Assembly: GCA_910584065.1 (NCBI GenBank)
Contig: CAJTZN010000033.1
Coordinates: forward strand, 1-42,131
Source of the DNA: an uncultured Eubacterium sp.
GTDB lineage: Bacteria; Bacillota; Clostridia; Lachnospirales; Lachnospiraceae
DNA: 42,131 nucleotides
Direction: 5' to 3'
A model generated the notes under the pieces. The model worked only from the letters and a program-made list of their open reading frames with translations. It did not search any database and was not told where the DNA came from. Below are positions 35,146 to 42,131 of this stretch, piece after piece. Both the position numbers and the translations under genes were made by a program. Numbering within the stretch: the stretch's first letter is position 1; each line of letters opens with the position of its first letter.

Positions 35146-35705
35146 ATCCATTCCCCCTTTAATTCCTTCTTTAACAGTTCTCTGGCCTTCTGCAGGCGCG
35201 AGCGGACGGTAGACGGGTTTTTCCCGATCAATCGCCCGATCTCTTCGGCGGTATATTCTTCATAGTAAAACAGATATATGACCTCCCGGTACATTTCCGG
35301 CAGATTGTGTATCGCCGACAACAGCGTGTGCTTTCGTTCTGTATCCGCGCTCTGTTCTTCCCATTTCTGCACCGCCGATCCGCTGCCATCCTTATAATCG
35401 TCCCATGAAACACGCTTTTTTCGCCAGCTGCTTTTTAACTGGTCCTTGCAGCAATTGATCGCCACCCGGAGAAGCCATGCTTTTTCATGGGCCTCATCCT
35501 GGAACATGCCGGGGTGAGGCGGTATGGATTGGCGCAGCTTTGGGCGGGGAAGTTTTATATGGCGCAGCAATTTTAGGAACACTTCCTGTACAATATCGTA
35601 CGCTTCCTGTTCGCTTTTCAAATATATGACCGCGGTACGGAACACCGCATCGCTGTATTTTTCATACAATGTTTCCACCCACTCCATATGACGATCCCTG
35701 ATCAC
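35142..35705 (-). CDS. ECF RNA polymerase sigma factor
   Basis: 187 residues from GTG 35705 (VIRDRHMEWVETLYEKY), with GGGGGCGG upstream; ATG 35687 is the alternative. Region 2 reads YLKSEQEAYDIVQEVFLKLL and region 4 reads YTAEEIGRLIGKNPSTVRSR, the helix-turn-helix. It heads an operon with anti-sigma, lipoprotein and permease-like genes. The trigger is unknown, but the extracytoplasmic parts suggest an envelope signal. Confidence 0.9.
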   Translation of the reverse strand: MIRDRHMEWVETLYEKYSDAVFRTAVIYLKSEQEAYDIVQEVFLKLLRHIKLPRPKLRQSIPPHPGMFQDEAHEKAWLLRVAINCCKDQLKSSWRKKRVSWDDYKDGSGSAVQKWEEQSADTERKHTLLSAIHNLPEMYREVIYLFYYEEYTAEEIGRLIGKNPSTVRSRLQKARELLKKELKGEWI

Positions 35706-35726
35706 AACCGCCCCCTTTTTCTTGTT

Positions 35727-35755
35727 TATATAATGAAAACGAATTCGTTTGGCAA
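35727..35755 (-). promoter_or_regulatory. Predicted promoter of the sigma-factor operon
   Basis: On the minus strand there is TTGCCA (35750-35755), a 17-bp spacer and TATATA (35727-35732). The spacer contains the perfect palindrome AACGAATTCGTT, a possible operator. Confidence 0.5.
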
Positions 35756-35883
35756 AATGTCCATAATAATAATTATATTTTAAACCATCCCACAAAATTT
35801 TTCAAAGTATTGGAGGATATACCAGAAAATAAATTGGTTTGAAATTTTTTGAGAAAGAAAAGCAGGAAAATACAGATATCATC

Positions 35884-35937
35884 AACAAACATCTTACACA
35901 TATACCTTGATAATTTAATAAAGGCTTTACACCTTTA
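35884..35937 (+). repeat. 54-bp dispersed repeat, copy 1
   Basis: This 54-bp segment recurs in the same orientation at 40905-40958 with one mismatch (CACATATACC versus CACATGTACC). It includes AATAAAGGCTTTACACC. Part of it also occurs inverted at 41231-41262. In this copy it abuts a single end of the MITE-like element. Confidence 0.88.
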
Positions 35938-35939
35938 GC

Positions 35940-35963
35940 TAAATATGAACGGTACAGCGCACT
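35940..35963. mobile_element. Single end of the MITE-like family
   Basis: TAAATATGAACGGTACAGCG plus CACT matches the right end of the 5427-5586 element with changes mainly in the last bases. No partner end is seen within 200 bp, so it is a decayed or solo end. It abuts the 54-bp repeat. Confidence 0.65.
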
Positions 35964-36006
35964 AATAACTTAGCGGTGGAAATTTTAAAGAGTTTAACAA
36001 CACCTT

Positions 36007-38925
36007 TTAAACGGACTTTCTTTCATCAATCATTTTTTCAAAATCCGCCTCCGGGATCGGCTTACAGTAGCGATACCCCTGTGCCACATATGCCCCGATC
36101 TCCATCATAAGTTCCGCATCCCTGTCCGTCTCCACGCCTTCGCACACCACCTGGGCATCCAGATCCTTTGCCAGATTGACAATATTGCGCATAATCTTCA
36201 CCTGTCGTTTACGGTTTTCTTTATTCAGCAGGAAAGAATGGTCAAGCTTAATGACGGAAGCCGGTATCTGCTCAAATACCCCCAGCGAAGAATAACCCGA
36301 GCCAAAATCATCGATAGAAAGATGGACACCCTTTTGCTTGAGTACATCTACTGTCTCCATGATCTTCTGCTGTTCCAGTTCTTCCATGACAAGTGTTTCG
36401 GTAATTTCCACCTCGATCAGATCCACCGGCACCTGATACTGGTTCAGAATATCCTCGAATCTCTCCACAAAACCCTGCTGGATAAAATGCAATCTGGAAA
36501 AATTGCAGGATATGGGAACAACCCGCTTCTCTTCATCCATGCGTCTTCTCAGCATTTTGCACACGGCTTCCATCACAAAGAAATCAATCTCCGTAATTTT
36601 CCCTGTCTGCTCATAGTAAGGCACAAAAAATCCCGGCGCCCGGATCGCGCCCTTGTCTGTAGGGTCTTTAAACCTGATCAGTGCCTCCGCACCGATCACC
36701 TGCTCATCCCTGATATCCACTTTCGCCTGATAATAAGCCACAAAATCCTTATTGATGTCCACCGACTCCAAAAGCTTCTCTTTTTTATCATATTCTTTCA
36801 GCTGGCTGATCAGGTCTTCATCGTAAATTTGTACCTTATTGGAATAGCTGCCCTTTAAGGAATCCGCCGCCTGAATACTGTAGGAAAGAAACAGTTCGAT
36901 ATCGCTGCCCTTTTCCGGAATTCTGCACACTCCCATCACGACGGCCATATGGATCTGTACCTCTTCATATATTCTGTGCGACACTTTATCCGCAATATCT
37001 TTCAGACGCCTCTCCAGGCTTTCCGAATCTTCATATTTTACAAAAAGCGCAAAATGACTGCCATAATTTCTGGCACACAGTTCCTTTTCACCGTCAAGTT
37101 CCTTGGAAGCCACCTCCACGAACAATTCCAAAATTCTTCTGCTCGCCTGCCATCCATAAAGGACACCATACCGTTTGAACTGTGTAATATCGGTATAGAC
37201 GATCGCATATTTCCTGTCACCGGACAGCTGTGATAACACCTTGTACTTGAGATAACTCAGATTCCAGATACCGAGCTCCGTATCCCTGTACATTAATACC
37301 TGTATGTGCCTGCTGCTTCTCAGCATCCGGTACAAGACTAGAATGATCAGGGCCGCCGCCGCGCACAGTAATACAATAATGATGACGCTATTGTCCCTGA
37401 TAAAACTCCCTATACTCATCTTCGAGTAGAAATTATCCTGCAGCATATAGTCGCTGACCATTTTATCACTGACTTCCAAAAGTTCCTTATTCAGTATGCT
37501 GAGCAGCAACGGATCTTCCTCCCGCACCATCATGTAGAGCAAATGTCTTTCACTTAGTACACTGTATATTTCCATATTGTTAAACTGTAAATCCGTACCC
37601 AGCAAATATTCCGCCAGATAACCGTCACAAATAGCTGCATCCGCTCTCCCTGACTTCACCTCCTGCAGGCAGTCGTACTGGGTATCGCAGGCAAGAACCT
37701 CCATCCCTTCATCCCAGAAATCCAATGCGTTATTTTCCGCTGCAATTCCTTTCTCTGCCGCGACCTTCCCTATGGATTCCGCCTTGCTGTTCTTTTTCAT
37801 CACGATCGCATAAGATGCCTGTGCATACTTATCTGTCAGCGCAAGACCTGTCCCTTTTATGTTTCCTGCCGTCTCTCCAAAACAGCTAAAAACATCTATC
37901 CTTCCCGCCCTCAAAAGTTCCTTCGCCTCCGCTGCGCTTCCCACCTTTACATAAGAAAAATGAATGCCTGTCCTTGACGACACCTCTTCCAGCGCCTGCC
38001 TGGCAAGTCCCCTGCATTCCCCGGCGCTCTCATAAACAAACGGATAGTAGTCATCAGGATATCCCACCGTGAGAGTCCCCTGCCCGCTTATAAACTGCTT
38101 CTCCTCATTCGTCAGAAGTATCGTCTGGTCGAGCCTGCTGTCATAATATTTCGACGCCAGCTCATTCTCCAGTCCCGGCCGGTTCATCTTAACATCCGCA
38201 ATCCCCTGATTCAGTTCGCGAATCAGATCGTCATTTCCCTGCCACGATATATAATAAAAAGGCATAGGTGCAAAACGCCCTATGACCCTCTGGCCCTCCC
38301 GGATTTCCGTGAGAGAATGTACGAGCGCGTCAATCTCATCTTTTTGTAGTGCTTCCTGAAGTGCAGCCGTATTTTCGTACTCGATCACCTTAGGCTCATG
38401 TATGCCATAATCCACCAGATAGTTATAAAATTCGTCCTTTCTGATATAAGTCTTTACCACACCATAGGTAATGCCGCCCATGACATCAAAATCCTCATAG
38501 GCAATCTCACTGGTACTTTTGACCGCAATGGCGCCAAACGTATAACCGCTGGCAAGGTCCGCATACTCATACTGCTGTGCTCTTTCCGCGGAATACTGGG
38601 CAGACCCGAGCAGATCCGCCTCTCGATCTAAAACCATCTGCAGCGCCTTGTCCCAGCTTTCACATGGTATGTATTCTATATCCCAGTTCACATAATCGCA
38701 CAGATTTTCCAAATACTCTACATCCATGCCTGCCGGATTTCCGGCCCCGTCATACTCATGATAGCCATCCATAGGAAAAAACGCCACCTTCACTGTACGT
38801 TTTTCAGCGGCGCAGGCCTTTTTTATAATCCCCAACTCCCCCGCCGCCAGCGCAAAAAGTGCCATCAGCGAAAGAAGAATTCCCACAAAATACGCTTTCC
38901 GTTCCATTCTTTTCTTCCTGCTCAT
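36007..38925 (-). CDS. Membrane c-di-GMP phosphodiesterase (two solute-binding domains, degenerate GGDEF, EAL)
   Basis: 972 residues. A signal/membrane helix (about 12-34) is followed by two SBP_bac_3-like periplasmic domains (VKVAFFPMDGYHEYDGAG; LTVGYPDDYYPFVYE), a membrane helix (about 523-545), a GGDEF-type domain with the signature changed to YGSHF, and an EAL domain. The EAL residues are intact: GAEALIRF, EITETLV, IDDFGSGYSSLG, CEGVET and QGYRYCKP. It should degrade c-di-GMP in response to a small extracellular ligand. The ribosome site GAGGGAG precedes ATG 38925. It stands alone as a transcription unit. Confidence 0.93.
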   Translation of the reverse strand: MSRKKRMERKAYFVGILLSLMALFALAAGELGIIKKACAAEKRTVKVAFFPMDGYHEYDGAGNPAGMDVEYLENLCDYVNWDIEYIPCESWDKALQMVLDREADLLGSAQYSAERAQQYEYADLASGYTFGAIAVKSTSEIAYEDFDVMGGITYGVVKTYIRKDEFYNYLVDYGIHEPKVIEYENTAALQEALQKDEIDALVHSLTEIREGQRVIGRFAPMPFYYISWQGNDDLIRELNQGIADVKMNRPGLENELASKYYDSRLDQTILLTNEEKQFISGQGTLTVGYPDDYYPFVYESAGECRGLARQALEEVSSRTGIHFSYVKVGSAAEAKELLRAGRIDVFSCFGETAGNIKGTGLALTDKYAQASYAIVMKKNSKAESIGKVAAEKGIAAENNALDFWDEGMEVLACDTQYDCLQEVKSGRADAAICDGYLAEYLLGTDLQFNNMEIYSVLSERHLLYMMVREEDPLLLSILNKELLEVSDKMVSDYMLQDNFYSKMSIGSFIRDNSVIIIVLLCAAAALIILVLYRMLRSSRHIQVLMYRDTELGIWNLSYLKYKVLSQLSGDRKYAIVYTDITQFKRYGVLYGWQASRRILELFVEVASKELDGEKELCARNYGSHFALFVKYEDSESLERRLKDIADKVSHRIYEEVQIHMAVVMGVCRIPEKGSDIELFLSYSIQAADSLKGSYSNKVQIYDEDLISQLKEYDKKEKLLESVDINKDFVAYYQAKVDIRDEQVIGAEALIRFKDPTDKGAIRAPGFFVPYYEQTGKITEIDFFVMEAVCKMLRRRMDEEKRVVPISCNFSRLHFIQQGFVERFEDILNQYQVPVDLIEVEITETLVMEELEQQKIMETVDVLKQKGVHLSIDDFGSGYSSLGVFEQIPASVIKLDHSFLLNKENRKRQVKIMRNIVNLAKDLDAQVVCEGVETDRDAELMMEIGAYVAQGYRYCKPIPEADFEKMIDERKSV

Positions 38926-38994
38926 AAATCACACTCCCTCATCCTTTTATAAAGATTATACACCCATTTGAAGATAACTGCTATCATTTTTTTG

Positions 38995-39034
38995 TTGAAT
39001 TTAATAATCATTTGTGTTATATTTTTATAACACA
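38995..39034 (+). promoter_or_regulatory. Promoter with palindrome upstream of the Uma2 gene
   Basis: TTGAAT (38995-39000), a 17-bp spacer and TATATT (39018-39023) form a promoter. A perfect palindrome, TGTGTTATA-TTTT-TATAACACA (39013-39034), covers the -10, so it could be an operator. Confidence 0.65.
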
Positions 39035-39056
39035 CAACGATGGGAGGTATTGCAAT

Positions 39057-39077
39057 ATGTCAGTAAAAACTGACTAA
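39057..39077 (+). CDS. Possible 6-residue leader peptide
   Basis: ATG-TCA-GTA-AAA-ACT-GAC-TAA encodes MSVKTD. A strong GGGAGG ribosome site lies 9-10 nt upstream. The codons contain a small palindrome (TCAGT-AAAA-ACTGA). It ends 21 bp before the Uma2 start. Its function, if any, would be translational coupling or attenuation; this is inference. Confidence 0.35.
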   Translation: MSVKTD

Positions 39078-39098
39078 CCAGGAAAGGAAGTGTTCACC

Positions 39099-39662
39099 AT
39101 GCCAGCATTACAGCCACAACCTCAAATTACCACTTTAGAGCAGTACGAAGCTCTCCCAGAGGATGTTAGAGCTGAAGTCTTTGATGGGCAAATTTATTAC
39201 ATGGCTAGCCCATCAGAAATCCACCAGACGATTTCCACAGAGCTGACTACTATCCTCAACACCTATATCAAAAGCAAGAAAAGCTCCTGCAAAGTGTTTC
39301 ATGCCCCATTTGATGTAAAATTGAATGATGCTCCTCTCACCATTGTTCAACCTGATCTTATGATTGTATGCGACAAGAGCAAATTGGATGGGAAGCGCTG
39401 CAATGGTGCGCCTGATTTTATCATCGAGATCGTATCCCCCAGTAATCCGTCAGATGATTATATTCGTAAGGCATACTACTACAAAAATGCCGGAGTCCGT
39501 GAGTATTGGATCGTGGATCCACGCCGAAAGACTGTAACCGTTAATTACTTTGATGGCAATATCATAAGCATTCAATATCCTTTTGATTCCATTATCAAAG
39601 TCAATATCTATGACGATTTGCTAATAGACTTCTCCGAGATTGCCAATCTGTCAAATATTTAG
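39099..39662 (+). CDS. Uma2 family (PD-(D/E)XK-like) endonuclease
   Basis: 187 residues. TTLEQYEALPEDVRAEVFDG, VQPDLMIVCD (D of the core), APDFIIEIVSPSN (E-x-S core) and KAYYYKNAGVREYWIVDP are the Uma2/DUF820 pattern. Its biological role is unclear in most bacteria; it is often found with mobile DNA. Start chosen: ATG 39099 (MPALQPQPQ) with GGAAAGGAAG upstream; a GTG three codons earlier lacks spacing. Confidence 0.92.
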   Translation: MPALQPQPQITTLEQYEALPEDVRAEVFDGQIYYMASPSEIHQTISTELTTILNTYIKSKKSSCKVFHAPFDVKLNDAPLTIVQPDLMIVCDKSKLDGKRCNGAPDFIIEIVSPSNPSDDYIRKAYYYKNAGVREYWIVDPRRKTVTVNYFDGNIISIQYPFDSIIKVNIYDDLLIDFSEIANLSNI

Positions 39663-39675
39663 CAATCGGGTAAGA

Positions 39676-39700
39676 GGAATTTCTCAAAACGAGAAATTCC
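39676..39700. terminator. Stem-loop after the Uma2 gene
   Basis: GGAATTTCTC and GAGAAATTCC pair perfectly over a 5-nt loop, 14 bp after the Uma2 stop and between convergent genes. No T-run follows on the plus strand, so it is a weak terminator call. Confidence 0.5.
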
Positions 39701-39765
39701 GACCTCTCACACCATATTGCGTGTCCAGATTGATACAATTTTTGAATGGGTGCTATCGTTTTTAG

Positions 39766-40659
39766 TTATTTTTCCAGCATCATCAAGTAGCTGTCCAGCC
39801 TCGCATTCACATAACCCGCAAACAATTTTTGCATTGCACCAAGATCATGTTTTACATGGTATTCATCAAACGCATTATAATAAGAAATCTGGTCTGTAAA
39901 TTTAATGTCAATTGGCGGATATCCCGCTTTCATCAATTCCAGGTTTACAAGCAGCCTTCCGGTCCTGCCATTTCCGTCAATAAAAGGATGAATCCCCTCG
40001 AATTCAAGATGGAACCGTGCAAGCTGGGAAATAATATGATCTGTATTATTCCTGTAATCCTCCAACAACTGTTCCATTTTAGGCTGGATTAAATATGGCT
40101 GTACTGGTTCATGTTTTGCACCCATGATCTTGACCGGAACTCTTCTGTAAACACCGCGGTCTTCCCGTTTATCTGCCAATACAAGATAATGTATCCGCTT
40201 GATGATGCTTTCCGATAAAGGCACCTGTTCTTTTACCAAATCCCGCACAAAATCAAATGCCTCTTTATGCCCGACTGCCTCCATATGGTCTTTTAACGGT
40301 TTCTTGTCAATCGTCAGGCCACGCAAAACCATATCCGTCTCACGCAGGGTCAGTGTATTCCCTTCCATTGCATTTGAATTATAGGTATACTCAATAATGA
40401 ATTCCTCTGTCAGACGTTCCACTTCCCCCTTCGTCAGCGGACGTCTGGTATCCAGTTCACGTTTCTTCCTGTCTATAGCTGCCAGTAAACTTTCTGTTGC
40501 CTTAAACCGTCCATCCGCCGGTTTTCTTGTATCTACCGGAATCATCCAGCGGCGTCCTTCACGAATAGCACCTGAAACTTTCCCTTCTGCACACAATATG
40601 CGCACACGTCTATCTGAAATTCCCCATTTCTCTGCGGCCTGTTTTACTATCATATACAT
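39766..40659 (-). CDS. Fic family protein with intramolecular inhibitory motif and HTH
   Basis: 297 residues. The N-terminus (about 1-45, AAEKWGISDRRVRILCAEGK) is a MerR/excisionase-like helix-turn-helix. The Fic core motif HPFIDGNGRTGR is at 224-235 (HxFxDGNGRxxR complete). The inhibitory helix SNAMEG at 95-100 matches (S/T)xxxE(G/N), so this is a class II (N-terminal) self-inhibited Fic enzyme. It should AMPylate a target protein when relieved. No separate antitoxin is needed. The ribosome site GAGGTG precedes ATG 40659. Confidence 0.93.
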   Translation of the reverse strand: MYMIVKQAAEKWGISDRRVRILCAEGKVSGAIREGRRWMIPVDTRKPADGRFKATESLLAAIDRKKRELDTRRPLTKGEVERLTEEFIIEYTYNSNAMEGNTLTLRETDMVLRGLTIDKKPLKDHMEAVGHKEAFDFVRDLVKEQVPLSESIIKRIHYLVLADKREDRGVYRRVPVKIMGAKHEPVQPYLIQPKMEQLLEDYRNNTDHIISQLARFHLEFEGIHPFIDGNGRTGRLLVNLELMKAGYPPIDIKFTDQISYYNAFDEYHVKHDLGAMQKLFAGYVNARLDSYLMMLEK

Positions 40660-40750
40660 AAAGAGTACACCTCGCTTTCCAAAACATTATACTCCATTTT
40701 CGGAACAATATCAATCTTATAGGAATGATATTCTCCTAATTTCGGAATAA

Positions 40751-40905
40751 AAAAAGACTCGAAAGTACAAAAATATAAAAGCATATGCAGGAGAAGAAAT
40801 AGAGCCTGATGAGCGGGATTTGGAGATGATTGAACATGCAAAAAGAGAAAATGACGGTCACGGTCACGGAATCCCAATAGAACACTAGCGGAAGAATTGG
40901 GGATA
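40751..40905 (+). pseudogene. Decayed fragment of an antitoxin-like gene
   Basis: One frame reads KAYAGEEIEPDERDLEMIEH, then AKRENDGHGHGIPIEH and a stop at 40886. The next frame continues LAEELGI from 40885, as expected for a frameshifted protein end. A GGTCAC duplication (GHGH) is nearby. No start codon or ribosome site is visible. The look is of the C-terminal half of a RelB/Phd-type antitoxin; the family call is tentative. Confidence 0.5.
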
Positions 40906-40958
40906 ACAAACATCTTACACATGTACCTTGATAATTTAATAAAGGCTTTACACCTTTA
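40905..40958 (+). repeat. 54-bp dispersed repeat, copy 2
   Basis: Nearly identical to 35884-35937 and in the same orientation, 5.0 kb away. It carries the TTTACA of the next promoter. The adjoining 41231-41262 segment is an inverted relative. Confidence 0.88.
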
Positions 40959-40975
40959 CACAAATCCGCTATACT
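40947..40975 (+). promoter_or_regulatory. Promoter of the small ORF, partly inside the 54-bp repeat
   Basis: TTTACA (40947-40952), a 17-bp spacer and TATACT (40970-40975) lie about 37 bp upstream of ATG 41012. The -35 is supplied by the 54-bp repeat. Confidence 0.65.
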
Positions 40976-41011
40976 GATTATATGCACAACGATCAGAAAG
41001 GCGGTGAAAGG

Positions 41012-41209
41012 ATGGTTGATGAAATGAGTAAAGAAGAATTAATGAAAATATCAATTGAAGAATTTTCCAGGGTCCAAAAATGGATGCTATCCGCAAAAGA
41101 TAAAGAGTCCGAAACTTATAATTTAATGTACGAAAGATACATCGAATTAAAAGTTATCTTATCAAACCTAGGCGTAAATCTTGCGGAACTTGACAAAATA
41201 AAAGCATAG
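41012..41209 (+). CDS. Small acidic/basic helical protein of unknown function
   Basis: 65 residues (MVDEMSKEELMKIS, EEFSRVQKWMLSAKDKES, ILSNLGVNLAELDKIKA), predicted helical, no membrane segment. Start chosen: ATG 41012 with AAAGGCGG upstream; an ATG 30 nt earlier lacks a site. It is flanked by inverted copies of the AATAAAGGCTTTACACC motif, so it may ride on a small mobile unit. No family recognised. Confidence 0.6.
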   Translation: MVDEMSKEELMKISIEEFSRVQKWMLSAKDKESETYNLMYERYIELKVILSNLGVNLAELDKIKA

Positions 41210-41230
41210 ATTTACAACCAAATAATAACA

Positions 41231-41274
41231 AAAGGTGTAAAGTCTTTATTGAATTATTAAGGCTTTGCACCTTT
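41231..41274. repeat. Inverted repeat related to the 54-bp repeat
   Basis: AAAGGTGTAAAG (41231-41242) and CTTTGCACCTTT (41263-41274) pair with one mismatch around a 20-nt AT-rich loop. The left part is the inverse of the 3' half of the 54-bp repeat with about three mismatches over 33 bp. It flanks the small ORF and abuts the IS256-type sequence. Confidence 0.7.
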
Positions 41275-41378
41275 ACAAGATTCATGGTAGTGTAAATAAG
41301 TTTGTGTTTTTGGAAATAAATGGCTCCTTTTTGGTAAGAATTAGGATATGGAAATTCTTATCGAAAAGGAGTGTTTTT

Positions 41379-41957
41379 ATGCCAGTAGCAAAGGAACAAA
41401 TTCGACAGATTATCTCAGAAAACAACTTAAGCAGCGTCACCGATGTCTATGCCCTCCTTCGGGACAGTTTCAAAGACATCTTGCAGGAACTCATGGAGGC
41501 AGAGCTGGACGCCACCCTCGGTTATGAGAAAAACCGTAAGGGGGATTTACAGACAGACAACAAACGCAATGGGCATTCCCCAAAGAACCTCAAGAGCCAG
41601 TATGGGGAGTTCCAGATTGACGTGCCCAGGGACCGGAATGGGGAGTTTGAGCCAAAGCTGATACCAAAATACCAGCGCGACATCTCCGGGATTGAAGAAA
41701 AGGTGATCTCCCTGTATGCGCGGGGGATGAGCACCAGGGACATCCACGACCAGCTGAATGACCTGTATGGAATCGAACTGTCTGCAGAAATGGTCAGCAA
41801 GATCACAGACAAAATCCTCCCGCAGGTCAAAGAATGGCAGTCACGCCCCCTGAACCCGGTATACCCGTTTGTATTCATGGACTGCATCCATTACAAAGTC
41901 CGGGAGAATGGGCGGATATTAAGCCGTGCAGCCTATGTTGTGCTGGGTGTGACGTAA
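41379..41957 (+). pseudogene. IS256 family (mutator-type) transposase, C-terminally truncated
   Basis: 192 residues of an expected ~400. The N-terminal half is intact: MPVAKEQIRQIISENN, ELMEAELDATLGYEK, KSQYGEFQIDVPRDR, GMSTRDIHDQLNDLYG, and FMDCIHYKVRENG with the first catalytic Asp. It stops after VVLGVT where the intact protein continues with the second half carrying the other D and E. Start is ATG 41379 with AAAGGAG upstream. GTAGTGTAAATAAGTTTGTG at about 41286 resembles the left end of such elements. It cannot transpose by itself. Confidence 0.85.
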
Positions 41958-42131
41958 CCAATCTACCGTTTACCACATATTTGTGTCAGCACAAATTTTT
42001 AGAGCCAAAATAGAGCCAATTATTTCACTCAAAATAGCACATTACTTAGGGCTTGCTGAATAATAATAATTTTTTCCCGCAAAACAGCAGAAAAATACAG
42101 TTTTCATAACACAAACCCCATGAAATTTGTT
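41958..42131. other. Non-coding edge sequence after the truncated transposase
   Basis: No gene is visible. It is AT-rich, with a small repeat (AGAGCCAAAATAGAGCCA). GGGCTTGCTGAATAATAAT at about 42050 looks like the end of another insertion element, but the rest is beyond the window. The transposase reading stops three bases before this segment, so it marks the truncation breakpoint. Confidence 0.4.

Noticed and set aside
36007..38925. Bifunctional diguanylate cyclase/phosphodiesterase
   Set aside because: The GGDEF signature is YGSHF, lacking the catalytic acidic pair, so only the phosphodiesterase call is kept.
41958..42131. A named second insertion element at the right edge
   Set aside because: Only a short end-like sequence is visible and no transposase is in the window, so no family is assigned.
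1..42131. tRNA or rRNA genes
   Set aside because: I saw no cloverleaf with TTCGANTC-type arms or rRNA segments in the intergenic stretches; the only RNA gene recognised is rnpB.

Overview
The window looks like chromosome from a Clostridia member, most likely Lachnospiraceae. Evidence: strong AGGAGG-type ribosome sites, TTGACA/TATAAT-like promoters with 17-bp spacers, an RNase P RNA gene, the block dgt-dnaG-rpoD-trmK, families typical of this group (DUF6033-, DUF5685- and DUF4321-like proteins, M29-type aminopeptidase, TGS-domain nucleoside kinase), and moderate GC. The placement is inferred from gene content, not from a search. Nearly all genes lie on the minus strand.

Layout. 1-5 kb: glutamate synthase (gltB, start of gltD) with a promoter and structured leader. 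5-6.2 kb: an Rpn/PD-(D/E)XK transposase-like gene split by a precise 160-bp inverted-repeat element. 6.3-8.3 kb: leuC-leuD. 8.3-10.9 kb: orphan RelB/DinJ antitoxin, SAM methyltransferase and divergent LysR regulator sharing a mirror-symmetric promoter, NUDIX hydrolase. 11-15.8 kb: DUF6033-like protein, a membrane protein/J-domain/DUF5685/zinc-ribbon cluster, CDF metal transporter, small membrane protein. 15.9-19.3 kb: cardiolipin synthase-ruvA-ruvB. 19.4-23.3 kb: RNase H-fold protein, purE, M29-like aminopeptidase. 23.35-23.72 kb: rnpB, preceded by a multi-hairpin block. 23.9-30.3 kb: dgt-dnaG-rpoD-trmK-nucleoside kinase. 30.5-35.8 kb: DUF4321 protein and a sigma/anti-sigma/lipoprotein/permease operon. 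36-38.9 kb: a membrane EAL-domain c-di-GMP phosphodiesterase with two periplasmic solute-binding domains. 39-42.1 kb: accessory zone with Uma2, Fic, a decayed antitoxin, a small ORF, repeated ends and a truncated IS256-type transposase.

The most unusual signal is a recurring one. At five gene ends (DUF6033, ruvB, ruvA, cls, trmK) the 3' end of the gene, including its stop codon, is repeated immediately downstream. Three units have a period of exactly 81 bp, one 89 bp and one 24 bp. At four of the five sites the extra copy sits just before the start signals of the next co-directional gene. Some copies are identical, one differs mainly at synonymous positions, and one carries an in-frame 24-nt deletion. 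This is either an undescribed gene-junction duplication process or a product of assembling mixed strains; reads spanning the junctions would decide.
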